From Entamoeba invadens IP1 (Eukaryota; Evosea; Mastigamoebida; Endamoebidae), in assembly GCF_000330505.1 (NCBI RefSeq), contig NW_004440286.1:159867-223866 (forward strand): a stretch of 64,000 bases of DNA, in the 5' to 3' direction. A program made the translations under genes and the position numbers. Positions 1 through 10,113 of the stretch are shown piece after piece. The stretch's first letter is position 1, and each line of letters starts with the position of its first letter. Below the pieces are notes generated by a model, which did no database searches, was not told where the DNA came from, and worked only from the letters and a program-made list of their open reading frames with translations.

Positions 1-2
1 GT

Positions 3-1364
3 CTTCAAATAGTTTCCCCAAGTGTCTGTGTGTCATTATATTTGTGGTCTTACTTCCCTCAAATTGGAGAATATATATTAGTCTTAGACGTTGGTGAATC
101 ACAAAGTTCGTGTTATGCAATTAAAAAAGAAAGTCTTGGGGTGAGTATTATAGTAGAAGATTCTATACCAATTGGTGGTGCAAATTACACCGAAGTGATA
201 TATAAGAAGGTCGAAGAGATTTTAAAAGAGCGTGGCTATGATTTCAAAGACTCATTTTCAACATCGAAAAGTCTAGACAGTACAAGCGACAGTTCTTTCG
301 ACTCAAAAAAGACAGACACCGACGAATCAAAAACGTGTCTGAGTGAAAAGCTTCGTCGTAAGATAAGTGAAGACGTCGAGAAGTTCAAAGCGACATTTTC
401 AAGTCGCCAGTCGCTTGAAAGTACTATGAAGATCTCCATCTCGAGCACTGAAGAGATCAATGAGGTCATAACGCGACAAGAGTTCATTGAATGGGTTAAA
501 GAATATGACGAACACATTTTAAAGTTGGCGCAAAGGGTGGTTGCGACACTCCAACGGCGGGAAGGTGTTGAGATCTATGACATTGAGTTTATAGGAGGAG
601 GGAGTCGTGTCGATACTCTTCGTCGTGTATTTGAAGAACACCAATTTATAGTGAAGCACCGATTGAATAAAGAAAATGTGATATCAAAAGGAAGTGTTTT
701 GGTTGGGATGCAGCTTTCTTCCAATTTTGAAAAAGTCCGACTGTGTTCTGTCCAACGAGTGATAGAACCAAACACCTTCAAAATATCGGGGATTGGGAAT
801 ACAGAGGCCAAAACTAAAAATTGTACCGTGACAATCCCCAACGTGCACAGTGAAAATTGTGAATTGGAATATCAAGGAAAAATCGTTGGTAAAATCTTAA
901 ATTGTAAGTTCTCTGAGGAATTTAGTGATTTGCGAATTAATATCAAAAATTGGGTGTATTGCTATTCTAAGGAAAATCATATCTATTCGAATGGCGTGTT
1001 ACAAAGTGACACAAATGAAAAGGTGATATACCGGGTTGGTAAATTGAATGAAGTTAGTGATGGCAGTTCTTTACTATCCACTCAAAAAGTAGGTCCTGGC
1101 TATTTTTTAGATCAAGATGTAACACATCAAAACGCTTTAAAACAACTCAACGACTTGTACATGCAAACTGAGAAAGGTCAAAAGAGTGTTCAAGAGTGCA
1201 ACACTTTAAAAGCACAATTCGAGACTTTCATTATCAATAATAAAAATATTCGGTCGGAAGACGAGAACGCAGAATTAATACTAAAAAGAAAAGAAGCAAG
1301 AAAGGTTGTGAATAATGTCGAGCACTTGAAAGATATTATTGGAGAGTATATCACTCAATTCTAG
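3..1364 (+). CDS. Hsp110/Hsp70-family chaperone, 5'-truncated by the window edge
   Basis: The frame is open from base 3 with no ATG, so the gene begins upstream; 453 residues are visible. The part seen is the second half of the nucleotide-binding domain and the substrate-binding region. The segment ILVLDVGESQ fits the phosphate-2 loop of the Hsp70 superfamily and EFIGGGSRV fits the adenosine loop (usually VGGSTRIP). The text around VISKGSVLVGMQLS and the following VRLCSVQRVIEP resembles Hsp110/SSE (NADEAVARGCALQCA, then a beta-domain) more than canonical Hsp70, which would carry DLGGGT and GGSTRIP. By family knowledge, Hsp110 proteins are nucleotide-exchange factors and holdases for Hsp70 in the cytosol. 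The tail is Lys/Glu-rich and helical, as expected for the lid. Divergence is high, so the assignment to Hsp110 rather than an atypical Hsp70 is inference. Confidence 0.75.
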   Translation, partial: LQIVSPSVCVSLYLWSYFPQIGEYILVLDVGESQSSCYAIKKESLGVSIIVEDSIPIGGANYTEVIYKKVEEILKERGYDFKDSFSTSKSLDSTSDSSFDSKKTDTDESKTCLSEKLRRKISEDVEKFKATFSSRQSLESTMKISISSTEEINEVITRQEFIEWVKEYDEHILKLAQRVVATLQRREGVEIYDIEFIGGGSRVDTLRRVFEEHQFIVKHRLNKENVISKGSVLVGMQLSSNFEKVRLCSVQRVIEPNTFKISGIGNTEAKTKNCTVTIPNVHSENCELEYQGKIVGKILNCKFSEEFSDLRINIKNWVYCYSKENHIYSNGVLQSDTNEKVIYRVGKLNEVSDGSSLLSTQKVGPGYFLDQDVTHQNALKQLNDLYMQTEKGQKSVQECNTLKAQFETFIINNKNIRSEDENAELILKRKEARKVVNNVEHLKDIIGEYITQF

Positions 1365-1902
1365 AATAATTAGTTATTATTAAATCATAAGTATAGAAAC
1401 TATACTGTTATTATATTTAATTGTTTTAAATATATATAATATAGTATATTACTAATAACACAATAAATGTTATTAGTAATGGTATTATTGATTTGGATTG
1501 ATATTTTTATTACCATTTGTAGTTTAAAAATAATAAACTACGAAATAATTATAAAACATTTTAAAAAAATTTAAAATGTGTTATTTTTGTAATCAAATAA
1601 AAAAAAAAGTATGTTATTAGTTTGATTATAGTTTGATTTTTAAATCAAAATAAACTTGAATTTTTAATTTAATAATTTATAATATAATTAGTATTAAAAA
1701 TGGTTTTAATTGTATTAATTCAAACCAATTTCAACGATTATTTTTTTTTTTATTTTCGAGTAATTTCAAGTTGAAAATATTTCAACTATCAATGGTACAA
1801 ATATATCAGAAAAAACGGGAAATTGATGACATAAAACTTATTAAAAAACCGGGAAATAGGAAAACCACTGAAAAAACGAAACTTTAAAATTCCAAAATAA
1901 AA
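1365..1902. other. AT-rich intergenic spacer
   Basis: About 540 bases of A/T runs between the chaperone stop and the first exon of the Rho exchange factor. I see no coding frame, RNA gene or repeat array in it. Confidence 0.7.
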
Positions 1903-3640
1903 ATGTCGTCAAGTTTGTTATCATTTCGATCTTGCTCGAAAAGCTCCTTTTTTCAGAAATGAGTGAATGACAATTAGTTTTCAATCCCCACAAGCGTCGG
2001 GCGTCTGTGGCCAAAGAAAAGGAAAAAGACAAAGACAAAAAAAGAGAGCGTAAGGGTTCTCAATCTGAAGATGAACGGAAAGAGAATGAAAAAAAGGAGA
2101 TGGAATTCCTATCGAAAAATTACACGTCGGACTTTGTAAGTTTGTTTTGCCCCCTTTCACCCCTAGTAATTCAGTTTCTCACCACAACCTATACTTTATT
2201 TAATAAAACAACTATTAATATACTATTTGCTTACCCATAGAATACAAACTTGACAACCAACCAGGCGAGCTCATCACGTGCAGTGAGTGTATCAAGCTTG
2301 TGATGAAAAATGTTTCTACAGCTTCCGAAAGAGCCGGTGATACTTTAGAAAAGTTTTTGGATTCGGTACGTAATCGAACGATGACGGAAGAGAACAAGTC
2401 CCATTTCAAGATGGTTGTTGCTGAAATGCTTTCAACGGAAAAGATCCACTTAACTGGTCTAGACATATTAAACACAGTCTTTTTGGAGCCGATGAAGAAG
2501 GTAGGAAGTGATGAAGCCAAAAGTGTCGCATCGAATGTGCAAGGCTCTATTAACATCGTCGTACAGCTTCACACCAAATTCCGATCGATCATGGAAGAAA
2601 GTTTTAAAGATCTTTCCCCGGAGGGTCTTCCCCTCTTTAACACCCAATTCTCTAAACAACTTTCACTTTTGAAAATGGGGTCGAGTTATATGACAAAGTA
2701 TACACAGTACTTAGAACAGACGACTAATATACTCAAGAAGGAAAAGGATGTTGTCAAAGCACAGAACAAAGCAAAGGAAGACTATATTGCTGCACACTCT
2801 GATGTTAATAATATCCAAGCCATCTCATTCTATTTGATTCTTCCTATTCAAAGAATTCCAAGATACGAACTCTTGATCAGAGATATGCTTAAAGACGCGG
2901 GTAAAGACTACTCGGGCCTTGAAAGTCTGATTAAAGCTTATAATGATGCTAAAGAGAGTGCAAAGGCATCAAACACACTTAAAACACAACTTGAAGAACA
3001 AGACAAATTGAAGTTCTTAAAAGGGATCATTAAGGGATCTCTGAAATTTGGAGAGTCGACCACAAGAAAGTTCATGTGCTGCGGACCAATGTACTGGATC
3101 CCAAATTTGCAGGAACCACCAAAAGAGCTTTTCTATTACTTCTTGTTCAACGACATTTTGATCCAAACGAAGCCAAAGAAGTTCCAGTTTGTTCTTTTCT
3201 GTTCGAATGAGTGTTGAGTGAGACTAAAATGCAGTGGAGAGTCTGTTAAGAAGCAAGATGGGGATATGGCGTCTTGGTTGTATAGTAGAGAAGTAGACAT
3301 GGAGATGAAAGATTTAGAGAATTGTCAGTTTGAAGTGACGGATGAGTGGGACGTCAGTGCTGGGTGGTGGATTGTTAGTATCAAAGGGTCATCAGCCGTT
3401 CCATACCCAATCAACTTGTTGATGAACAATTTGGGACTGAACTGGAAATTTGCGGTGAACACTGAAGAAGAAAAGAACTGTTGGGAGAGTATCATCTACG
3501 ACCAGGTACTTGCAAGAAAGAAAACACTTGAAAACTTGTCGACACGAAAGAAACACTCGACGACTGTTTCGACAGTGACCCCCACCATTAGACAAAAATT
3601 TGTGACCATAGATTCGGAGTTTATTAGTTTGTTAAATTAA
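1903..3640 (+). CDS. DH-PH Rho guanine-nucleotide exchange factor (copy A), four exons
   Basis: Reconstructed exons are 1903-1912, 1978-2139, 2241-3186 and 3235-3640, giving 507 residues in one frame. The introns begin GTTTGT; the first two end in TAG. The first exon is only 10 bases (ATG TCG TCA A); without it the frame has no ATG. The third intron (3187-3234, ending CAG) could end at 3222 instead; either removes the in-frame TGA. The N-terminus is a Lys/Glu-rich tract, then a DH (RhoGEF) domain at about residues 105-290 with the conserved helix PIQRIPRYELLIRDMLK near its end, then a PH-like region containing a CCGPMYW motif. The predicted role is GDP release from Rho/Rac at membranes. Copy B follows directly on the same strand and aligns throughout from GELITCSECIK onward, so this is a tandem duplication. 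Confidence 0.8.
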
Positions 3641-3732
3641 CGAATTACTATAAATATATAAGGTAATAATATAATATACAATATAATAAAGACTCCAAGA
3701 AGTGACTTGTAGAGTACAAAGTGCCAAATAAT

Positions 3733-4956
3733 ATGGAATTGGTGACATGTGGAGATACCATTAAAAACGTAATTAAGTCGGTGATAGCGACGTGTAACTC
3801 CTCGAGTGACAATGTTGTGAAAATGAAGGAGTACGTGCACAACAGAACGATGACGGATGAGAACAAGTCCCATTTCAAAATGGTGTACAATGAAATGCTG
3901 TCTTCAGAGAAGGTCCACTATCTTGGGTTTGACATTCTGGATAAAGTGTATTTGGAACCAATGAAAAATGCTGGAAGTTCGGAAGCGAAAAGTGTTGCGA
4001 CGAGTATTGAAAGCGCAATTAAGATGTTGGGCTCAGTCAGTAAAAACTTCCAAGCGCTCATGGAAGAAGGGTTGAAGGACTTGACTAAAAGTGGTCTTCC
4101 CCAGTTTAATGCTAAGTTCACTGGTCAACTTGGTCTGTTGAAAATGGGTTCGAGTTACATTACTAAGTATACACAGTACTTAGAACAGACGACTAATATA
4201 CTCAAGAAGGAAAAGGATGTCGTCAAAGCACAAGACAAAGCAAAGGAAGACTACATGGCCGCACACTCTGATGTAAAAAACATCCAAGCCATCTCATTCT
4301 ATTTGATTCTTCCTATTCAAAGAATTCCAAGATACGAACTCTTGATCAGAGATATGCTTAAAGATATCGGCAAAGATTATGCGGCAATGGACAATTTGAT
4401 TAAAGCATTTGAAGTCGCGAGAGATAGCGCAAAGGCATCAAACACACTTAAAACACAACTTGAAGAACAAGACAAATTGAAAGCGGTGTTAAGCATGATT
4501 GACATTCAACTCGATGTTCTTCCAAGCCGAAGGTTCCTTTGTTGCGGCCCGCTGTATTTGGTAGTTAATTTGGTCAGTCGCCCGACGGCACAGAACTTCT
4601 TCTTTTTATTCACCGATCGGTTGATTGGGTGTAATGTGAAAAAAATGAAAGGGAAGGATGTCAAAGACGAGAAGTCGAAAGAAGAAGCGATGGAAGCGTT
4701 GTGTAAGTTGAACTCACTTGATGAGATCATAGCAGAACAGTACGTCTTTGAGAAAGTGACCGACACGATCATCACAGAAGGGAGTGGCATTTATGCGATT
4801 GAAGACACTGAAAAGGTCAAAAATATCATTCACTGCAAATTGAACCAAATTCCATACAAATTCTCATGCGAAACAAAAGAAGAGGCGGAGGTTTGGAATT
4901 CCCTTTTGTTTGACCAGATCCAACGATTGAACCACAACGCCAAACAAAAACAGTAA
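3733..4956 (+). CDS. DH-PH Rho guanine-nucleotide exchange factor (copy B)
   Basis: A 407-residue protein read from ATG 3733. A GTG twelve bases upstream is in frame, but the ATG aligns with the point where copy A becomes similar (MELVTCGDTIK versus GELITCSECIK). The DH domain spans about residues 35-235 and includes the same PIQRIPRYELLIRDMLK helix; a PH-like region follows (CCGPLYL to the C-terminus). Copy B lacks the Lys-rich N-terminal exons of copy A. Its PH region has diverged strongly from copy A, while three stretches in the DH region are identical at the DNA level, which suggests gene conversion. The predicted role is Rho/Rac activation. The stop is TAA at 4954, followed by a 164-base spacer before the next gene. 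Confidence 0.85.
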   Translation: MELVTCGDTIKNVIKSVIATCNSSSDNVVKMKEYVHNRTMTDENKSHFKMVYNEMLSSEKVHYLGFDILDKVYLEPMKNAGSSEAKSVATSIESAIKMLGSVSKNFQALMEEGLKDLTKSGLPQFNAKFTGQLGLLKMGSSYITKYTQYLEQTTNILKKEKDVVKAQDKAKEDYMAAHSDVKNIQAISFYLILPIQRIPRYELLIRDMLKDIGKDYAAMDNLIKAFEVARDSAKASNTLKTQLEEQDKLKAVLSMIDIQLDVLPSRRFLCCGPLYLVVNLVSRPTAQNFFFLFTDRLIGCNVKKMKGKDVKDEKSKEEAMEALCKLNSLDEIIAEQYVFEKVTDTIITEGSGIYAIEDTEKVKNIIHCKLNQIPYKFSCETKEEAEVWNSLLFDQIQRLNHNAKQKQ

Positions 4957-5120
4957 TCAATTTTTCCTTATCACTGAATAATGTTATTTACTTTATTTCT
5001 CGAAATAATTCAAGACTCATAAACATTGAGTCTTGAATCGTAAATTTAGATCGAAACTATTAATTATACTATATTATAACTATAAATATAGTTAGATCAT
5101 ACTAATAGTTAGTTAGAAGC

Positions 5121-6416
5121 ATGAGTCAACCAAGACAATACATCAATTTGGTGGTTGGAGGACACTTCAAAAGTGGGAAGAGCACTTTGATGGCACACTT
5201 TCTTTATGAAGTAGGTGGCATTGATAAAAGGAGTATGGAAAAAGCTGAAAGAGAAGCGCAAGAAATTGGGATGGTTGATACGAAGTATTCGAGGTTGTTG
5301 GATTACACAATAAATGAGAGAAACGCTGATAAGACTATTAATACCAAGACGTGGAAAATAATAACTCGAAGATTTGATATTTCAATGACAGATATTCCTG
5401 GGTGTAAGAAGTTAAAAAAGAACGCGATACGTGGGATTCAACAGGCAGATATAGGAACTTTCGTTGTATCTGCTGTAAAACACGAATTTGAATTCTTTTT
5501 AAATGAAACTAAAGAACTGCTCATTTACTATAAAACGTTTCTTATTGATAACATTTTAATTTGTGTAAATAAAATGTCGTGTGTGGAGTACTCTGAAGAG
5601 ATTTTTAACAACGTGAAAAGCACAATGACTCAATTTTTGAAATCTTTACATTTCGACCTTCAAAAAGTGACTTTCATACCAACCGACGGATTTGAAGGAG
5701 ACAATTTAATTGAAAAATCTCCAAATATGGGATGGTTTAATGAAAAGACTTATTTGGACGAACTCGACTCTTTAAAATTTTGTCGTAAGATATGTGAAAA
5801 ACCTCTTCGAATTGTCGTTGAAAAGGTCTCCTCTATCATTGGAATTGGCACAATATGTTCCTGTGTCATTGAAAGTGGTGTGTTAGTGAAAAAACAAATG
5901 CTGCGAATAGCACCAAGTGGAGCAACAACGACGTGTGAGAGCATTGAAAGGCACCATGAAGATTTGAGTCTAGCAAAAGAGAGAGATTATGTTGGCATAC
6001 GTACGCAATATCTCAAATATAATGAATATCACATTGGTGATATTTTGTCGGATCCCAACAATCATCCAGCAATCAGATGTGGGAGTTTTGAAGCCAAAAT
6101 AGTTATGATGTTTGATCAAAGAATTACAGAGAGGTATGACCCCGTTTTGAATATACACATGAAACAGATCAACTGTTATATTAAAGTGAACTCAGTCTTC
6201 AATCGACAGGAAGATGTGACTACAAATGAACAAGAAGTAGTTTTGAAGAAGGGAGAAACTGCTATGGTTACAATAACTCCACTCAAAAAACTTTGTGTTG
6301 AAAAGTTTACAGATTATCCGAAGTTAGGGACGTTTGTGATTCGAGACAGTAACAAAACTGTTGCGGTTGGGGTAGTCACCGATGTCACTCCCTACTCTAA
6401 AGTTCGCAGTTATTAG
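5121..6416 (+). CDS. Degenerate eEF1A-like protein with altered GTPase motifs
   Basis: 431 residues, close to the usual eEF1A length, and colinear with it over all three domains. In domain I the P-loop is kept as GHFKSGKS (residues 14-21) and GGIDKR is present, but the G3 motif DAPGH reads DIPGC (91-95) and the G4 motif NKMD reads NKMS (150-153). The G2 region (normally RGITID) reads DKTINT. Domain II keeps KPLR, GIGT, ESGVL and the RHHE stretch; domain III ends CVEKFTDYPKLGTF and KTVAVGVV as in eEF1A. Loss of the catalytic His of G3 and the guanine-specifying Asp of G4 argues against normal tRNA delivery. A diverged paralogue with a structural or regulatory role, or one on the way to a pseudogene, is inference. 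The frame is intact, which favours function. Confidence 0.85.
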   Translation: MSQPRQYINLVVGGHFKSGKSTLMAHFLYEVGGIDKRSMEKAEREAQEIGMVDTKYSRLLDYTINERNADKTINTKTWKIITRRFDISMTDIPGCKKLKKNAIRGIQQADIGTFVVSAVKHEFEFFLNETKELLIYYKTFLIDNILICVNKMSCVEYSEEIFNNVKSTMTQFLKSLHFDLQKVTFIPTDGFEGDNLIEKSPNMGWFNEKTYLDELDSLKFCRKICEKPLRIVVEKVSSIIGIGTICSCVIESGVLVKKQMLRIAPSGATTTCESIERHHEDLSLAKERDYVGIRTQYLKYNEYHIGDILSDPNNHPAIRCGSFEAKIVMMFDQRITERYDPVLNIHMKQINCYIKVNSVFNRQEDVTTNEQEVVLKKGETAMVTITPLKKLCVEKFTDYPKLGTFVIRDSNKTVAVGVVTDVTPYSKVRSY

Positions 6417-6500
6417 TATAAACTATAACAATAGTTTTTATAACCATTGATTTCTAACTAAATGAAACACAGTGAAATTGATATTAATAGATACTAGTTT

Positions 6501-8015
6501 TTACCTTTTAAAATAGTAAAATGGGTTGTCAACAGCCTGGTGTTTGAACCTGATGTGGACACTTTCAAACTTGCAGTTGTCCAAACTGAGAAGAAAATGT
6601 TGGTATGTGACAAACTCGCCTTTGTGTCTGACAAACTCCTTTCCAAAAATGCTCATACACTTCACGTCGCGCTGGTCATACTCCAAATTCTTGAGTGTTT
6701 TTATCCGACTGATATTGTCAATAAAGAGATTCCCCGTGTTGTGAACAACAAGACTCAACAGGTGTAAATTGCCTAGGAACTTCCGGTGTTTCACCTTACC
6801 GACCTCGTCGAAACGCATTTCCGTCAGTTGAGTTATGTGTTCTAATAAAGACATATCAACACAACACACTCGTTTGAATGAGACACACCGAAGGCTCTCA
6901 AAAATCGTTTGTTCGATGTTTTTGTCAACTTTACACCTGAAAAACTTCATTTCCTCGCACTCTACGTTCGAAAGTAAAGTTGTCAAACAACTCACCTCAC
7001 TCCGACACACTTCAACTTGTTTAATAAAAATACTCTTCTTCTTTCCTTCTTCACCACGACGCTCGGAACTTATGGCATCATTCGTATTATTGCCCTGCAC
7101 AACAGCTTTTACTGTGTTTTGTAAAATGCTTTTCTTATTGATGTTTTTGTTGTTAAGTAACAATACTGTGCATTGTTTCTGAATGAATAGTGTATAGTAG
7201 TCGGTGTTAATATCAACGTACGAGTTGAAGGGAACTACAACATGTTCCAAGTTAAGTGTCACTTGAACGTTATTTGAAATACTGTCCAACACCGACGTGT
7301 CAAACATAAAGTAACCTCCCTGTATTAAATCATCACTGATTATCAACTCTTTCAATTTACTCATCCGCTTAATAAAGAGGAATGAATATTTCCTTTCCTC
7401 TTTGAACATCATTTGGTCCATATGAAGACGGAATGTAATAACAGATTTCAATGCTTCTAAGTTCTCAAGTAAGTCGTTGTGTCTTGTCTCAACGTCTTTC
7501 AGTTTGTAGCATTGCCCGATAAACTGCGCCGCTTTTTCCTTTGTTCTGAACGTTCTCAGTGTCTTGACAAGTGTTGTATTGCTGTATTGAGTCTCTTCCT
7601 CATATTTATTGATTGCAAGATACTTCAGTGCTGTGAAAAACCTTAAATCATTCAACAAGATCGGGGCTACTGACTCGTTGTAGTGTAATATCAATTTGAC
7701 GATATTCTGAGGCACACAGACCATCAAAAGTTCATTAGTAGTGTATAACTCCAATGCGTAAAATGTAAGTGATGTGATGTGTTTGTTAGGTTTGTTCTTT
7801 AAGAACTCTCTGTATTTAACAATGGTGAGGTGATCAACTGCACTCAACATGAAGTGTGAAGTGTTCCACTCTTTCCCGCTCAGACAGTTTAACTTAGTCA
7901 ATGTATTTGGTGCTTCTCCGAAGCGTCGACTGACTCTTGTTAATGTTTCAAGCGTTTCTTGTGGTGTATATTGAATGATTTCATTGATGTATCTCCTTTG
8001 TAGCATGTAATACAT
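6501..8015 (-). CDS. Leucine-rich hypothetical protein
   Basis: 504 residues, starting at the ATG complementary to 8013-8015. I do not recognise a named family. The N-terminus (YINEIIQYTPQETLETL) resembles the short helical start seen in many Entamoeba proteins that continue into irregular leucine-rich segments. Repeated patterns such as LxxLxxLxx with Cys/Asn (TLLSNVECEEMKFFRC, SLRCVSFKRVCCVDMSLLEHITQL) suggest a degenerate leucine-rich-repeat solenoid. A Lys/Arg/Glu-rich insertion (residues about 310-325) interrupts it. No signal peptide or membrane segment is seen. It is the most downstream of three consecutive minus-strand genes; the two others are RasGEFs. Function unknown. Confidence 0.65.
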   Translation of the reverse strand: MYYMLQRRYINEIIQYTPQETLETLTRVSRRFGEAPNTLTKLNCLSGKEWNTSHFMLSAVDHLTIVKYREFLKNKPNKHITSLTFYALELYTTNELLMVCVPQNIVKLILHYNESVAPILLNDLRFFTALKYLAINKYEEETQYSNTTLVKTLRTFRTKEKAAQFIGQCYKLKDVETRHNDLLENLEALKSVITFRLHMDQMMFKEERKYSFLFIKRMSKLKELIISDDLIQGGYFMFDTSVLDSISNNVQVTLNLEHVVVPFNSYVDINTDYYTLFIQKQCTVLLLNNKNINKKSILQNTVKAVVQGNNTNDAISSERRGEEGKKKSIFIKQVEVCRSEVSCLTTLLSNVECEEMKFFRCKVDKNIEQTIFESLRCVSFKRVCCVDMSLLEHITQLTEMRFDEVGKVKHRKFLGNLHLLSLVVHNTGNLFIDNISRIKTLKNLEYDQRDVKCMSIFGKEFVRHKGEFVTYQHFLLSLDNCKFESVHIRFKHQAVDNPFYYFKR

Positions 8016-8250
8016 TCATTTGTTCTTTTGCATTTATATGAAACAAATTGTGTTGTGCTCACTTTCCTTCTTCAAAACGAATTATTTGTTCTCTTTTTGT
8101 TATTCTTTTATCATTAAAATTTTAATTAAATTCTAATAAATAAATCCTAGTTTATAAACAATAGTTTTTACTAAAATAGATTAAGAAAGTGGCAGGTAAA
8201 AGAAACTATAAACATATCTATTAACTATTAGTAACAAATACACTATTTTG

Positions 8251-10113
8251 TTATTCCGTTATCTTCTGTATAACATTTTCCACGTCAGCAATGTCAAATT
8301 CATAACATTCACTCCTTCCTCTAATAAAAGTATTAACCGCCGAATAGCATTTTCTCAGTTTGTCTTCTATTCGAATGGACGTTTGAGTGGCATCGACATA
8401 CGTTGGAATTTCTTCTGCAAGAAGCAATTTTCTATTTTCCAACACGAAGACTGGAATGAATGGCGCCTTTTCTTTTAATATGAGTGTGTCATATTGCTGT
8501 GAAACAATTGGTCCATTGAACACCATTTCCATATTACGAAAGTTCTTGTCTTTTTGAAGCTCCTTTGTGTAGTTCTCTGCTTTGTCGCCTTTCCATTGTG
8601 AACTTTTTAGTCCACAGTACACACTGAATGTCGCGTCGTAATTCTTTAGTTCTAAGAACTTGGCGCCAAGAATTAACATCTTCTTGTAGTCTTTTGTGGT
8701 AATCAACTCGTTCAAACACCACTTGTTGAATTTCATCGAAACGTCTTCAAAACAATTTTGCTTGTGAGTGACTTCCTGGCTGGTGAGAATGTTCTTTTCA
8801 CGAAGAACAAGGTCTTGCACTTTCATCCTTCGAAGTTCTTTGAACATCATTCCTGTGATCTCCTCACATGTGTTTTGTGGTATTTTCCCACCTTTTACGT
8901 CCGTGACACCTTTGGCCTTTTCAGTGAAGTAGTTGAGAGAGACCTTCCCCATGAATTCAACTTGACTTTCAGTGAACATGTCACCCCAATACTCTAAAAA
9001 TGATTTACAAACAGAGAAATAGACATTGGCGCAGTCCGTAGTTAACAACTGAACGTTGTCTTTAATGAATTGCAACACTGTTTTCTGTGTTGTGAAATAC
9101 GGGAGTGTTGTCATATAGAATCTGACATACCCAAGTGAGACGGAGTCTTTACTAAACAACAGAGTCGACAATGTCTCCACGCTTAAACACAACGCAACTT
9201 TCATTCTACTCTCTTTGAAGTCGTAGATTCCCGTTTCGTCTATTCCTTTGAGTACAAAAGACTCATATCTCAGTGCTGTCTTGAGTATCCCATAGCCTAG
9301 TTTATTAACAAATCCCTCTTTATTATCGTCAGAGACTACAAAGCCAGAGAACACGTAAGCCATCTCCTTCACGTGTTTTGTTATTTCAGTGAATCGTCTC
9401 ATCAACTGTTTTGTTGGGTTTGGCAACTCCAAGATGTGGTGTTGTAGATTCTTAATATCTTTATCAGTGTATTTCTCCTTATTAATATCGACCAACTGAA
9501 ACGTTCTAAATACGGAAGATGATGTCATTTTAAGTAACATTATACTGAGTGCCACCTTCTGACTCGCTTCTAAATGTCTGTGCACCTCACATACAAAATT
9601 ATTAGTTTTAAGAAATCCATAATTCTCTTTCAGTTGTCGAACATTTTGGAGTGCTTCTAATAATGACGAATAACTGAATTCGGGAACATCTTTTAACAAC
9701 TCTGCACAAAGTGGGGTGGTGTATTCATAAGATGGTACAACTCCACTTCCCATCAATGACTTCTCGAGTTCCCTACTACATCTACACACAAGTCGACTTT
9801 GTGTTCTTCCGAATGCTTTGAGGAAGACTAAATTTGGCTCAAATGTAGTTTTAATGAGCTCAGATTGTTGAAAATAGTCTGACACAGAATTAAACTCGAT
9901 TTTCTGAGTAACATCTTCTGACATTTGCAAAGCGTTAATGAAAGGAATAACAGACTTCCTGTTGGTGAATTTAGTGTTTGGATTGAATGCTTGAAGTGAA
10001 ATGAATTCTCCTATAATAGTCTCAGGTATCAGAACTCCTTCATGTGTGACAATGCTAGACGTTGAATATTTACGCGTGTTGTTCTTCGCGTAGATCTTTG
10101 TTGTTAAACACAT
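8251..10113 (-). CDS. RasGEF-domain protein
   Basis: 620 residues in a single exon from the ATG complementary to 10111-10113. The C-terminal third carries a diverged CDC25/RasGEF catalytic domain: a segment FNKWCLNELITTKDYKKML, then ILGAKFLELKNYDATFSVYCGLKSS, matching the family pattern of a helix followed by L-x-N-[FY]-x(6)-gL-s-s, and later KEKAPFIPVFVLENRKLL, matching the PCIPFLGxyLxDL region. Upstream, about residues 320-420 fit the RasGEF_N helical module. The predicted role is exchange factor for a Ras-type GTPase. The next gene upstream on the same strand is also a RasGEF. Divergence from canonical RasGEFs is large, so specificity cannot be read. Confidence 0.65.
   Translation of the reverse strand: MCLTTKIYAKNNTRKYSTSSIVTHEGVLIPETIIGEFISLQAFNPNTKFTNRKSVIPFINALQMSEDVTQKIEFNSVSDYFQQSELIKTTFEPNLVFLKAFGRTQSRLVCRCSRELEKSLMGSGVVPSYEYTTPLCAELLKDVPEFSYSSLLEALQNVRQLKENYGFLKTNNFVCEVHRHLEASQKVALSIMLLKMTSSSVFRTFQLVDINKEKYTDKDIKNLQHHILELPNPTKQLMRRFTEITKHVKEMAYVFSGFVVSDDNKEGFVNKLGYGILKTALRYESFVLKGIDETGIYDFKESRMKVALCLSVETLSTLLFSKDSVSLGYVRFYMTTLPYFTTQKTVLQFIKDNVQLLTTDCANVYFSVCKSFLEYWGDMFTESQVEFMGKVSLNYFTEKAKGVTDVKGGKIPQNTCEEITGMMFKELRRMKVQDLVLREKNILTSQEVTHKQNCFEDVSMKFNKWCLNELITTKDYKKMLILGAKFLELKNYDATFSVYCGLKSSQWKGDKAENYTKELQKDKNFRNMEMVFNGPIVSQQYDTLILKEKAPFIPVFVLENRKLLLAEEIPTYVDATQTSIRIEDKLRKCYSAVNTFIRGRSECYEFDIADVENVIQKITE

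Noticed and set aside
3208..3222. Stop codon in RhoGEF copy A read as pseudogene
   Set aside because: It lies inside a GTTTGT-starting intron, and the downstream exon aligns with the PH region of copy B.
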